Positions 12,115 to 23,519 of a stretch of 64,000 nt of DNA are shown here, one piece after another. Position 1 is the first letter of the stretch. Each line of letters begins with the position of its first letter. The translations under genes were made by a program, and so were the position numbers. The stretch comes from Serinus canaria (lineage: Eukaryota > Chordata > Aves > Passeriformes > Fringillidae). Location: the NCBI RefSeq assembly GCF_022539315.1, contig NC_066342.1, positions 17,377,346 to 17,441,345 of the forward strand, read 5' to 3'. The notes under the pieces are model-generated. The model did not search any database and had not been told where the DNA came from. It saw nothing but the letters and a program-made list of their open reading frames with translations.

Positions 12115-12330
12115 CTACAAGGTTAGTTTTAACCAAGTTCCGGTAATGATGTCACAATTATCATCAGGATAGCCCATCTGCATTCTGGGGTTTGAGTACG
12201 CAGCATCACCTGCTAACTGATCGAGAAGCTCTCCTGTACCAATTTCCACAATTTTCTGATTACAGAGTAGCCTAAGATCTCTGTGTTTCAATGCGTCTTC
12301 TCGGCATTCTGACAGCGATGTGCTGTAGCT
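12115..12330 (-). other. Unrecognised 71-codon open frame, coding-like composition
   Basis: Read on the minus strand between an upstream TAA and a TAG at 12,117-12,115, this frame is open for 71 codons. Its composition looks protein-like: charged, with LSECRED and LKHRDLRLL segments, an LLDQLAG segment and a GYPDDNCDIITG segment. It has no early ATG, so it would have to be an exon, a fragment of a longer gene or a piece of a captured or viral gene. It lies beyond the GC-rich remainder of the ERV-like block at 12.35-13.7 kb, in the same orientation as the LTR there. I do not recognise the family and assign no function. Confidence 0.3.
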
Positions 12331-12349
12331 TTAGCACTCCGTGTAGGCC

Positions 12350-13365
12350 ATAAATTCACCATGAGTGGTGATTTATGGTTCCGTGTTCGGGGGGGTGGGC
12401 CAAGCCAGGGTAGCTAGCAAAGGCTAACAGCTCTCGGATTCGGCTGGTATGCCGTGAGCTGGTGGCTCGGCCGGGGGCCCCAGAGGGGGTGGGGGACCCG
12501 TAGGGTTCTGGGAGGGCGACTGTGCCCGAGGGGCCAACTGAGGCCAAGAAGCCAACCGTAGCCAGGTGGCTTAAAAAAGCCAGGGGGCGACTGTGCCCGG
12601 GGGGCCAAAGGAGGCCGAGGGGGCTGCCCCTAGTGGAGCAGCCGCGGGGGGGCAGCCGTCGAGGGAGCCGCTGTGGAGGGAGGTGGCAGACGAGAAGCCG
12701 CTTGCATGGAAGGCACTCTGCAGAGCAGCCTGTAGAGCGGCTGCAGCAGGGGGGGCGGCCTGCTCTGGGGGCGAGCGTTCTGCTCTGGGGGGAGCTCCGG
12801 GGCGGCTTCGTTAATGCCCTCAACAGCGCACGCTAAATTGAGGATTGATTTGTTCCTTGGATCTGTGCCCTGGATCCGTGCTTGGGTTCATTATTAGTAT
12901 CTTTTCTAGCAGTCCCTGCCTCAGCTGCACACAGGAGTTTTTAACATCAAGGACTCTCTCATTTAGGAAAGAATTACAGGGTTCTTTAACCCGTAATAGA
13001 AGTTGCTCCATGTGGAGAATGTGCTGCTATATCTTTGAGCTGCACCGATACTACCGGCACACCTCCTCAGTCCCAGGATACTCACAGTCCCGTGGTTCTT
13101 CATCCAGCAAACACCACTGACCTAACCTTATTGGCTGTGCCAGCATCTTGCTCTTTGTCACACTGTGGTTTGCAAAGAAAGTTCCCTGTCTTTGTAGCAG
13201 GGTCTGAGCTCTGCTCTCTGCTTGCAGTCTGAGGGTCTGCGTTGCCGAGTTGCAGTCCATCTCTTCATTGCAATCTGCTATCCCGGTGTTCTGGGTCCGT
13301 GGGTCTTCATTGTTGGCCGCAGTCCTCCTCACCATAATCTTATCTCCTGTCATTCGTGCACCAGG
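12350..13365 (-). mobile_element. GC-rich internal remnant of a minus-strand ERV
   Basis: The block follows, in minus orientation, the LTR at 13,366. It has a GC-rich part (12,360-12,830) in which a GCGACTGTGCCCG motif recurs about 70 bp apart (near 12,516 and 12,586), then a more ordinary part with a 63-codon frame (12,820-13,011). Immediately after the LTR the minus strand reads CC then TGGTGCACGAATGACAGG, in the position of a primer-binding site, although I could not match it to a tRNA. The proline/arginine-rich frames may be gag leader sequence or chance. Retroviral identity is inferred from the LTR and spacing only. Confidence 0.4.
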
Positions 13366-13680
13366 TGTTAAGAAGCCATGCAATGCAGAGTCCCCAGGCA
13401 GGTGCAAGAGAGAGCCCTTTATTGCAAAAAACCAGGCCTTTTTAAGCAGTTAGGCCTTTATCAGTTAGATAGTTTTAAAACATAACAAATATAATCCAAC
13501 CAACCACCAATACACCTCGTTGTGAAAGTGTGATGGTTATATAACTTGTTTTTCTACCTCTAATTCAGCTGAGTCACTTTCCTATAGTCCTTTTCTACTT
13601 TAGACTGAGCCATGATTTTACAAGGGTAACAAGGCCCTTATTTTGTTAGGCTTTACCTATACGCAACAACAAGTCAGCAG
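13366..13680 (-). mobile_element. LTR, minus orientation, TGTTAAGAAGCC tip
   Basis: The + strand starts TGTTAAGAAGCC and soon carries CCCTTTATTGC, the complement of an AATAAAGGG poly(A) signal, then an AT-rich U3-like region. The putative primer-binding site lies 2 nt outside this tip. The distal end is approximate. Confidence 0.55.
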
Positions 13681-14053
13681 CATTATCCAGAAAACATTTG
13701 GGTTTTTATCCCGTTGTCATGTAAAATATCCAGTTTGACCTGAAAGGGAGCAGGAGAGATGTAGTAGGGCATCTGAGTGTCAGCAAGGCTTTATCTGCAC
13801 TGGAGTTTTTGCAGCTCTGGGTATTATTTGTGTGATGCCTGATAGTCTCCAGAGAGTAAATATTTTCTCCTGGGGCAGAGCAGCCCATGGAGGAGCTGGG
13901 AGCAAGCCAAAGCAGAGGCATTACTGGAAGGATAAAGCCCAAAATGCTGTGAGTGGGGTTGTGCCCCACATCATGCCTTGCCTCTAGAACTGGGGCTGCA
14001 ACAGTGTCCCCTCTCTTTGGGGAAATGTTGGTTTCCATTTTCCTTATTTCAAA

Positions 14054-14097
14054 GAATCACAGAATCATTGAGGTTGAAAAAGACCTCTAAGATTTCC
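14054..14097 (-). mobile_element. CR1 3'-end fragment (very short)
   Basis: The complement of the CR1 terminal sequence (AATCACAGAATCATTGAGG type) is present for about 44 bp and then ends at an A-rich tract. Confidence 0.75.
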
Positions 14098-14099
14098 CT

Positions 14100-14965
14100 C
14101 TTAAAAAAAAACCCCAAACATATATATATATGTGACCTTCCCTGAGGTTCCTATGACTTTCTAACATATATGTGGATCACAGTAGCAATTTAAATTACGT
14201 TTGTCCTAGAGCACTGCTGCATCCTTTGGGTGGGTATCCCAAGTTATTCTCAGGTATTCTGAATACTCCTCAACTTCAGCCCATAGAATAAATAATTGAT
14301 GCTAATTGGTTTTTTTATCCAGTTAATTAGCCTGTAGAAAAATTTTGGTAGTGAAAATAGTTTTGGAGGATAAGATAATTTTTAGCTGGGATCAATGAGA
14401 ATAGGTATTTTTACTTTGTTAAAACAGGAAACAAAATAATGTCAAGTCCTATTTAAATCCAAAATGAAATCTGTCTTTCAATATTTTACACCATAATGGA
14501 GAGATGTGAAAATTTAGGGTACGTCAACATAAAATAAAAGTAAAATTCCTTTGTATAAAAATACCAGTCCTTAAAAAAAAAACATGAAAGAACTTCTTCC
14601 AGTATTTTCTTCCCAGTGTTTTAGCTTCAATGACTTGACCAAAACTAATTAAAATTCACCAAGACAAAGGTAGGCTGTTAGCAAACAAGTGGTTTTTAAA
14701 AAATTATTTGATGGGTTCAGCCTTTTACTTCTGCAAAGGTGGATTGAGTGACTGTGACAGGAGAAACTTGACCCTCATCCCACACTGGAGGAGGGAACAC
14801 ATGGGGCTTGAGTGCTAGATGTCACTTCTGGTTCCTCATACTGAAAGGCATTGGGCTTCTCTGGACATTGTGGACATGTGGGGATACTCACCAGCAGCAG
14901 GGTGTCCCTGTGGACTGGGGGTCATTAGCAAGCACAAAAGTTCTTCCAGGGCTCTCCAGGAGGGA
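14100..14965. other. AT-rich intron-like sequence
   Basis: Contains a short (AT)n tract near 14,120 and A-rich runs. No gene or dated repeat could be supported. Confidence 0.4.
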
Positions 14966-14974
14966 GGAGCCCTG

Positions 14975-15166
14975 AAGAAGGTAAAACACCGGCACAGGTT
15001 GCCCATAGAGGTTGTGGATGCCCCATCCCTGGGAACATTCAAGGGCGAGATTGGATGGGGCTCTGAGCAACCTGATCTAGTTGAAGATGTTCCCGTTCAT
15101 TGCAGGGGGTTGGATTAGATGACCTTTTAAGGTCCTTCCAACCCCAACACTTCTATGGTTCTATGA
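14975..15166 (+). mobile_element. CR1 3' end
   Basis: Shows the CR1 tail: a 'caggttgcccatagaggttgt'-type segment, then the GATTGGATGGGGCTCTGAGC and GGGTTGGATTAGATGACC motifs, ending in two TTCTATG-like terminal repeats. It is 5'-truncated and non-coding. Confidence 0.9.
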
Positions 15167-16100
15167 AAGCACTAGCAGGAGTAGGGAAAGCTTGTCCCAA
15201 GCTCCAGCATTCTGTGTTTATGTTGGCATTCTTGGCATCTTCCTCTGAAGTCTTCAAGTGCTGCAGTAACTCAGGGCTAAGTACAAAGTTTATTTTCTTA
15301 ATCATTCATATTGTATAATTTATTCTAGAAGTGTCTTTTTCAGTCCCTTGTTAAGCTCAGTCTACTAAATTGCTGGGTCATAAAGATTCCTCAGATGACC
15401 TCATCTGACCTGCACTGTACAGGCATCCAAGAGCCAGAAACAGTGGGCTTCCATCTGCAAGGCCCTTTGATGTGAAGTACCATCTGGGTATATACAGTCT
15501 CTTGATTAAACAAATTCTCATCTCTTTTCTTTCCTTTTTTTTCCCCCAAAGCTATATAGTTTGAGCTCTTTCTTTGCATCTTTGAATTCAGAGGTATGTC
15601 AATAGCAGTTGTCCTGCTATGATGTTTTTGCTGAAACTGCTAATGTTGCTCCCACTTGTTTCAATTATAGCCCTCTTCCCACGTTGTCATTATGACTACC
15701 TTTCACAGAATCACAGAATATGCTGACTTGGAAGGTGCCCGCAAGTATCGAGTCCAGCTCCTGGCCCTGCACAGGACCATCCCCAAGAGTCACACCATAT
15801 CCCCAAGAGTATTGTCCAAATACTTCTTGAACTCTGTCAGTCTTGGTGCTGTGACTACTCCAGTGAGCCTGTTCCAGTGCCCAACTACCTTCTGGGTGAA
15901 GAACCTTTTTCTAATATCCAGCCTAAACCTCCCCTGACACAACTTCAGGCCATCCCTTCAGGTCCTGTCACTGATGACCAGAGAGATCAGTGTCTGCCCC
16001 TCCTCTTCCCCTCACAAGGAAGTTGTAGACTGCAGTGAGGTCTCCCCTTAGTCTCCTATTCTCTAGGCTGAACAGACTGAGTTGTTTGACCCTGGCTAAG

Positions 16101-16651
16101 TGCCAGATGCCCATCAAGCCACTCTACCACTCCCCTTCTCAGTGGGACAGGGAAGAGAAAATAAGATGGAAAAAAACTCATAGGTTGAGATAAGGCAGTT
16201 TGCTAAAGCAAAAAAAAAGGTGAAATTTTGTGCACATAAGCAAAGGGAAAAAGTTAATCTCTACTTCCTATCAGCAAGCGATATTCAGACACTTCCCAGG
16301 AAGCAGGGCTTTAGCACATGTAGCAGTTGCTCTGGAAGGCAAACATTGTAGTATAATGAATCCTCTCTCCCTTCCTCCTCTCTCCCTTAGCTTTTATATC
16401 TGAGCTGATGTCATATGGTATGGAATATCCCTTTGGTTAATTTGGGTCAGCTGGCCTGGTTGTGTCCCCTCCCAAGATCTTGCCCGCTCTCAGCCCCCTT
16501 GATGGGGGAAAGAATGTTAGAGAGACAGCGCTGCTCAGCAGTAGCCAAAACACTCGTGTATTATCAACACCCTTCCAGCTCTCAATGCAAAGCACAGCAC
16601 TGTGAGGGCTGCTTAGGGTAAATGAACTCTATCTCAGCCAGACCCAATACA
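16101..16651 (+). mobile_element. ERVL-type solo LTR in CR1
   Basis: CR1 homology stops at the left edge and resumes at the right with the RT 3'-region sequence, so this is an insertion. The sequence has the features of the avian ERVL LTR: a 'GTCATATGGTATGGAATATCCC' type block, a 'CTCAGCAGTAGCCAAAACA' type block, and an end in AACTCTATCTCAGCCAG...CAATACA. The flanks no longer show a clear duplication. Confidence 0.75.
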
Positions 16652-16972
16652 GCTCCTCATACGGCTTCCCCTCAAGGCCCTTCACCCGCTTTGTTGCCAT
16701 CCTTTGGACACTCTATAATAGCTTAATATCCTTCTGTGTTGGTTTTGCATGGCCTGGTTTTTGGTAGCAGGGGGGCCACAGAGGTGGCTTCTGTGAGAAG
16801 CTGCTAGAAGCTTCTACCATGTACGGCATAGCCAATCCCTGATGGCTCTGAAGATGGACATGCCACTAGCCAAAGCTGGGCCAATGAGAGAGGCTGGTAG
16901 GGCCTCTGTGATAACATATTTAAGAAGAAAATCAAAACAAAATGGGGCATGCACAGATATTTTTTCTAGTCA

Positions 16973-17258
16973 TGTGACGGGGTGTTCCTATGCTTGAGAC
17001 ATAAGACAGAGTCACGGGTGTTTCCTCAGACAAACAGCCTCCTTAATTGTCTCCGACATCCTTTTATAGACAATTCAAAACTCCTGGTGCTTCACAGGCA
17101 TTCGTCTAAACTCTACGCCCCACAGACTCTTAACCAGTCAAATGCTTGCATTTTAGGAGAGCTCCCATTGGCTGTGAGCTTCTGTCAGACAGCCCAGAAG
17201 CTGGTTCATGGAACTGAGCTGGGCTGCTTATTATAACTTGATTAATGCTAATGCTACA
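16973..17258 (-). mobile_element. Small solo LTR nested in ERVL LTR
   Basis: A 286-bp LTR, TGTGACGGGG to ATGCTACA, with a perfect 6-bp duplication TAGTCA (16,967-16,972 and 17,259-17,264). On the minus strand a TATAAAAGG promoter is visible near 17,065, which fixes the orientation. Confidence 0.92.
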
Positions 17259-17677
17259 TAGTCAGAGAATAGGAGGAGGTGAGAACATGTGAGGGAAACA
17301 ACATGGAGACACCAAGGTCAGTGAAGAAGGAGGGGTAGGAGGTGCACCAGGTGTCGGAGCCAAGCTTCCTCTGCAGGCCGTGGTGATGACTATGGTGAAG
17401 CAGGCTGTCCCCCTACAACCCAGGGAGGTCCATGGGGGATGCAGAGATCCACCTGCAGCCCGTGGGAGAGGTGCTAACGCTGGAGCGGGTGGATGCGTGG
17501 AGGAGGTTGTGGTCCAGTGGAAGACCCGGTGGACAGATGGGGCCCCTGCTTCCAGGCTGGAGCAGCCTGTCCTTGGCAGACTGCACCCCGTAGATGAGTG
17601 ACCCATGCTGCAGCAGTTTTGGGAGGACTGCTGCTCGTGAGAGTGGATCCACACAGAAGAAGTTCACAGAGAACTGT

Positions 17678-18071
17678 TGTGGTCTTCACATATTCTTTGA
17701 ACAGAGAGATTTAATTCTCTCCCAGGATTTTCCTGAGAAGCTGGTGAGAAAGCTCAGAGAAAGAAGAAAAACAATTTTATCTTCACTTGCTGCACCTGTT
17801 TTTTGGCACATGTGGAATGTGTTATGGAGATTGGTTACCGAAGAGGGATTTGTTAATTGAACACTGGTGATGGGTGTTTTGATTGATTGACCAATTAGGT
17901 CAAAGCTGTGTCGTGACTGTCTGAAAGGGTCACGGGTTTTTAGTTTAGTATAGTACAGTATAGTATGGTATGTAGTATAATACAGTATAGCTTAATAAAG
18001 TTTTTGTTCAGCCTTCTGAAACATGGAGTCAATGCATGTTACTCCTGCGTTGGGGGCTCTCTGCTGCAATA
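17678..18071 (+). mobile_element. Solo LTR nested in ERVL LTR, ending in TA
   Basis: A 394-bp insert, TGTGGTCTTCAC to CTGCAATA, flanked by a perfect AACTGT duplication (17,672-17,677 and 18,072-18,077). The ERVL LTR resumes on each side. A short (TATAG)n-like tract precedes AATAAA at 17,994-17,999, giving + orientation. The 3' tip is TA rather than CA, as in two other LTR families here. Confidence 0.88.
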
Positions 18072-18237
18072 AACTGTCTCCTGTGGGAAGAGACCCCACG
18101 GTACAGCAGGGGAAGGACTCCTCTCCCTAAGCAGCGGAAGAAAACCTCGGGTGACGAACTGACCAAACCCCCACACCCTGTCTCCCTGAGCTGTCGGTGG
18201 GAAGAAGGGAGATATTACGTGGGGTGCCATGTGCCAT

Positions 18238-18500
18238 GTGTTACGTGGGGTCGGTGGGTCGGAGACAGGGACAACACACACTCTCAGAGATCCATGCAAC
18301 AACAGCGAGTTTTATTGTTTGAACTCTTTTTATATAGGGGGTTTGAAACGCCCCAGTGTAAACTGCTGATTGATCTGATTTTCACATAGCCCAGCTTTTT
18401 GACCAGTGAGATGCCTGCAGCTTAGGATGGAACATGACTGGGTGAAGTCTGTTTAGGTTTGAATCCAACCTATCTCTGCCTCATCTGAGGACTTTTTTTG
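18238..18500 (-). mobile_element. LTR fragment nested in ERVL LTR
   Basis: Begins TGTTACGTGGGG and contains GTTTTATTG (complemented poly(A) signal) and TTTTTATATAG (complemented TATA box). It resembles the 16,973-17,258 LTR in layout. The right boundary is uncertain. An 11-bp match, TTACGTGGGGT, occurs just outside and just inside the left edge. Confidence 0.55.
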
Positions 18501-21500
18501 AAGGTCTGATATGACCAAATTTATTTGGCAGCTACAGGCTAGCTGCAACTGTGACAGGGAGAGGCTGGGGGAAGGAAAGGTGTTTTTAAGGGCTTATTTT
18601 ACTTCTCATTATCCTCCTCTGATTTTCTTAATAATAAATTTACTTTGTACCTTTAAGGTGAGCCTGTTTTGCCCTTGGAGTTTTTTCTTGCGGTCTTTAT
18701 CTCAACTCATGGACCCTTCATTTAAATTTTTCTCTCCTCTGCTCAACTGTGGCAGGGGAGGGTGAGTGAGCAGCTTTTGAGGTTGTCTGGTGTTTGGCCA
18801 GTGTCAAACCATGACACTTTCTTACATTGTGGTGCCCAAAACTGCGCACAATGCTCAAGGCGAGGCCACACAGTGCAAAGTAGAGCAGGACAGTCACCTC
18901 CCTTGACCAGCTGGTGATGCTTTGCCTGATGCACCCCAGAACACAGATGCCAGGGCACTTCTGATTCTTATTCAACTTTCTATCAACTGGGACCCCTAGG
19001 TCCCTTTCTGCAGCACTGCTTTCCAGTGTCTCATTCTCCAGTCTATCAGTACATCCAGGGTTGCCCCATCCCAGGTGCAGAATCTGGCACTTTCTCTTGT
19101 TGAACTTCATATGGTTGGTGATTGCCCCGTCCTCTAATTTGTCAGTGTCTCTCTGCAGGGCATCCCCGCCTTTCAGGGAGTCAACAGCTCCTCCCAGTTT
19201 TCTATCCTCTGCAAACTTGTTTAGTATTTCTTCAAGTTCTGAGTCCAAGTCATTAATGAAAATGTTGAAGAGCAGAGGGCCTAAGATGGAGTCCTGTGGA
19301 ATCTCACTAGTGACAGGTCACCAGTCTGATGTCACCCCATTCTCTATAATCCTTTGTGCCTGACCCGTGAGCCAGTTGCTCATCCATTACATTATGTGTT
19401 TATCCAGCTGTGTGCTGGACATTTTGTCGAGAAAGATACTGTGAGAGGCAGTATCAAAAGCATTACTGAAATCCAAAAAGATTACATCAACAGGCTTCCC
19501 TTGATCAACTGCATGGGTTACCTTGTCATAAAAGGAAATCAGGTTTGATAAGCAGGACTTCCCTCTCATGAAGCAGTGCTGGCTGTGACCAATGACGGTG
19601 TTGACTTTCGTTTGTTTTTCAATACCTCCTAGTATAATCTTCTCAATAACTTAACCAGGCACTGAAATTAAACTGACAGGCCTGTAATTTCCAGGGTCCT
19701 CCTTCTTGCCCTTCTTGAAAATTGGGACAATATTCACTAGCTTCCAGTTAGCTAGGATCTTTCCAGATTCCCAAGACCGCTCAAAAATCATTGAGAGAGG
19801 TTTTGCAATGACATCAGCCAGCTCTTTGAATATTCTCAGATGAATCCCATCAGGCCAAATAGATTTCTAGGGATTCAGCTGGAGCAGCAGATTCCACACA
19901 ATTTCAGGGTTGACTGGGAGTTGACCATTCTTGCAGTCATGGTCCTCCAGCTCTGGGCACTGAGACCCCCTTGGTCCATCATCTGTGTTCAAGACAGAGG
20001 CAAAGAATGCATTAAACACCTCTGCCTTGTCTCTGTCCCTGTTTGTGAGGTGACCATCCTCAACCTGTAATGGGCTGATGGTTTTTTTACACTGCATTTT
20101 GCCATTAATTTATTTGAAAAAACTTTATTGCCCCCCCACAGTTCTTGCACCTTCAACTCCAGTTGGGTTTTGGCCACACAAATTTTCTCCCTACAGTGGT
20201 GAGCAGCATTTCTGTATTCTTTCCATGTCACATGGCCTTTCTTCCACTGGACATACACCTTCCATTTTTGCCTTATTTTTGAGAGAAGGACCCTGTTCAG
20301 CCAAGCCAGCATTCTGCCTCGGCTGCTTGACTTCTGACATTTGGGAATTGCCTGATCCTGGGCCCTTAGGAGGTGATGGTTAAAAAGTGACCAGCACTGA
20401 TGGACCCCAGCACCTGCAAAAACATTTTCCCAGGGGACCTTACCTACTAATTCCCTGAGCAGCCTGAAGTGTGCTCTCCTCATTTCTGGGGGTGAGGTTT
20501 TGCTGGCACTTTTCCTCCTGTCAACAGAGGTTTTAGACTCAATCACTTCGTGGTCGCTGTGGCCAAGACAGCTGCCAGTCTCCACTCTGCTGACAATCAG
20601 TAGATCAAGGAGGGCATCTTTCCGAGTCAGCTCCCTTAGGACCTGTTCCATAAAGTTGTCATCCAGGTTTTTTAGGAACCTTCTGGCACAGGTTGTACCA
20701 GCTGTGTGATGCTCCCAGTTAACTTCTGGCAAGCTGAAGTCCTCCCTAAGGACAAGGGCAGTTTACTTGGAAGCATCCCTTAGTTCCTCAAAGAATAATT
20801 TGTCAGTGTCATTGTCCTGTCTTGGAGATCTGTAGTAGACTCCCACAGTGACATCCACATTATTTGTTTGCCCCTTTATTCTTACCTAGAAGTTTTCAAC
20901 TGTGCTATTGCCAACTGTGAGCTCCATACATACCCTTCTATTACATACAGTGCCACCTATCTGCCTCTTCTGCCCTGCCTATCCCTCCTGAATAGTCTGG
21001 AACCATCCAGCAGGGCACTCCAGTCACAGGACTCATCCCACCAGGTTTCACTTATGCCAGCTCCTCTTGTTTGTTCCTCATGCTGCATGCCTTAGTGTCA
21101 AAACATTTCCGGTGTGGTACATTGTATCCAAGACCTTGTGAAGTAGATTGAGGGATCTCATTAGTGCTCCTTTCCTCAAGTTTTTGCACACCATCCCATC
21201 ACTCATCACTAGTGAGCCTGGTTTTATCCCTTTCCCCCTTCCAAGCTAGTTTAAAACTCTATCAACAAGGCCCACTAGCTCTTGTGCTAGAACTCTCTTG
21301 CCCCTCTGAGATAGGTGCATCCTGTCAGGCCTCAGTAGACCAAGTGTTGAGTAATTCATCCCATAGTCAACAAACCCAAATTTTTTCCCCTGACACTAAT
21401 CTCAGAGCTATGCATTGTTCTGATGGATCTGCCTAAATCTATCAATACTATTTGTTGTTACTGGAATAATCGAGGAAATGGAAATCACTACCTGTGCTCC

Positions 21501-21984
21501 TGATCCCTCTGCCAATTGTCCCAGGGCCCTGAAGTCTCTTTTAATTGTACTTGGACTTCTCTTTGTTATATCATCACTGCCAGTTTGAACAACCAACAGC
21601 AGCTAGTAATCAGAAGGCCTTACTAGACTGGAAAGTTTTCCAGTGGTGTCCCTTATCTGAGCCCCTGGGAGACAGCAGACTTCCTGCGAGTTGTGTCTGG
21701 TCTGTATATTGGGCCATCTGTTCCCCTTAAAAAGGAATCTTCTATTACAATTACTCTTTTTTTCCTCCTAACAGAGGAGGTCTTGATGCAGGGTAGAGGT
21801 GATATTGTTTTAAGATGTCCCACTATCCCAGAAGGACCTTTAACCACCTCATCAGTTGTCTGGCCTTCTAGTTCCAGAGCCTCATACCTGTTGAGCCATG
21901 GAGAAATAGTGATGTGGTACTCGTCAAGCCAGGTCGTATGAGCTCTCAGAGAAACCCATCACACCCAAGATAGCTCAGCTACCC

Positions 21985-22380
21985 TGAACGGCATAAAATT
22001 AGCAGGATGGCTTCTGAGGTAGTGTTGGAAACAGAAAAAGGTTTAATAAAAGGCAAAATAACAAAGCTCTTACAGAGAAAAACCAAGCCAGGGGCAAGAG
22101 GTTCTTGCTCCTGCTAAAACACCCCAAAAAAGCAGTTGTTTCCTTTGTTCTCTTCCTTTTCTAGTGAATTACCTAGGCAGGACCTCTTGACCTCTGTCCA
22201 ATCAGACAGCCCCAGGTCTGAGGTGAAGTCCCAAAGGTCCTATGAGGTATCTTTTGTACCAAATTGGGAGAGAAACTTCAGGGTTTTTTGCCTTTTTAAG
22301 CAAAGAATAATTTGGTCACTCTGTCAACAGGGGGCACATTCCTACAAAATAGGAAGGAGAGCATCATAAAGCCTGTATAT
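21985..22380 (-). mobile_element. Possible LTR fragment, minus orientation
   Basis: The segment starts near a GGTTTAATAAAAGGC motif and has a layout resembling an avian ERVL LTR read from the opposite strand. No duplication or closely matching copy was seen. Confidence 0.35.
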
Positions 22381-22968
22381 CTTCTATAGAGCCATTGTCC
22401 TGAAGAAAGAGAGGTTTTAAAAATAGATTCTAGTGGGATGTCTGTTTCACCTCCATGTGCAAACCTCCTCTCTTGACCATTTGCAGTCACATCATTGACT
22501 CAGCACCATTTACTGCTGCTGTCTTAGAGAAGCTTTTCAGTTATCATCCTCTTCCTCACACCCTTGCCCAGTATCCCCAGCTACTCACCCTTATCCAGCA
22601 CAGCTAATGCTGTGGACTTTTCAAATTAAGTTTTTAAATTTTGTTTTCCTCTTGTGCATGTCTGGAGGTTTTCAGTAGTTTAGGTTTTAAGGAGGACAGG
22701 AAAACTGTCTGTTGTCCTTAGATGTAGGAATATTACAGAAATTAGACTTTTTTTTGCACACATGAAAACTCTAAATATGACCACCTAGGATTATTATAAA
22801 TATTACTGGAAATGTAGATGTACAGCAAAAAATATCCTGTCCCTGGAAACCAATAAGCTTCAGCTCCTGTTTTTTTTAACCTTTTTATAATTAGTGGAAA
22901 ATAATTTCTTGCCCCTTTTTATTTTGCTTTCTCAGGCCCACTCTGTTCTTGACATCTCTCCTGAAGGG

Positions 22969-23148
22969 ATGGAGAACTCGTCAGTGGCATCAGCCTCCTC
23001 AGAGGCAGGGAGCAGCCACTCTCAAGAGATCGAGGAGCTGGAACATTTCATTGACAGCTATGTCCTGGAGTACCAGGTCCAGGGGCTGCTGATGGATAAA
23101 ATGGACGGGGATGGTGAGAGCGAGAAGACACAGTCCTACATCTCACAG
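22969..23148 (+). CDS. CTIF: CTIF first coding exon (N-terminal 60 residues)
   Basis: The exon spans 22,936-23,148. It opens after a polypyrimidine tract and CTCAG acceptor and closes at a CAG/GTAGGT donor. Translation from the ATG at 22,969 gives 60 residues in phase 0, beginning MENSSVASASSEAGSS and containing IEELEHFIDSYVLEYQVQGLL, which I recognise as the N terminus of vertebrate CTIF. An upstream in-frame ATG lies in the intron and is excluded. CTIF binds CBP80 of the nuclear cap-binding complex and recruits eIF3 for the pioneer round of translation, linking capped mRNAs to nonsense-mediated decay. The MIF4G domain lies in exons beyond this window. Thirty-three nucleotides of 5' UTR precede the ATG. 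I see no disabling change. Confidence 0.93.
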
Positions 23149-23359
23149 GTAGGTGGACAAAGGGCGCATTGTGGGGTGGGAGAGGGGCTGGAGAATGCTG
23201 GTGGCTTACAGCCTGGATTGGGGATGAACGTCCAGCTTAGGCAAGATGTAGTAAAACACAAGATTTGGGGCAGCTTGCTTGCACAGCTATATATGAGGTC
23301 TCTAACCAGCTGGTAGAGGTCTCCTGCCAACTGGGTTTTGGTTTTTATGGTCTCAAGGT

Positions 23360-23510
23360 GCATCACTGGAAGTGTTCAAGGTCAGGTTGGATGGGGCTTT
23401 GAGCAACCTGGTCTAGTTGAAGGTGTGCGTGCCCATGGCAAGGGGGTTGGAACTAGATGAGCTTTGAAGGTTCCTTCCAACCCAGGCCATTCTAGGATTC
23501 TGTGATTCTA
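23360..23510 (+). mobile_element. CR1 3' end in CTIF intron
   Basis: CR1 tail motifs (GAAGTGTTCAAGGTCAGG, GGGTTGGAACTAGATGA, then ATTCT repeats at the end) are in sense orientation relative to CTIF. Confidence 0.92.
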
Positions 23511-23519
23511 TTAATACAT

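Larger units (their letters stand above)
16737..18816 (+). mobile_element. ERVL-type LTR, host of three nested LTRs
   Basis: Starts TGTTGGTTTTGC, ends AACCATGACA, and again interrupts the antisense CR1, which resumes at 18,817. Internal blocks include the GTAGCAGGGGGGCCACAGAG start, the tandem-like 'gctggagca...' region and a late AATAAA near 18,633. About 950 bp of later insertions (at 16,973, 17,678 and about 18,238) inflate its length. A second, antisense copy lies at 33,990-34,598. Flanks CTTCT / CTTTC suggest a decayed 5-bp duplication. Confidence 0.8.
15703..21960 (-). mobile_element. Long CR1 LINE with ORF1- and ORF2-derived frames, interrupted by LTRs
   Basis: Read on the minus strand from about 21,960, the element shows an SGNH-esterase-like ORF1 segment (SFLRG motif preceded by E rather than G, near 21,740). 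Further on come an endonuclease tail with SDHE (near 20,560), a linker, and reverse-transcriptase blocks: a DFSNAFD-type motif near 19,450 and an FAED motif near 19,210 in place of the catalytic FADD. It ends in the CR1 3' terminus at 15,703. The 247-codon frame at 19,989-20,732 is the longest survivor. Stops and the LTR insertions (16.10-16.65 and 16.74-18.82 kb) show it is inactive, but it is far longer than most avian CR1 copies. Confidence 0.88.

Noticed and set aside
12356..12823. 155-codon Pro/Arg-rich minus frame
   Set aside because: The sequence is GC-rich and overlaps open frames on the other strand. There is no domain, so I do not call a gene.
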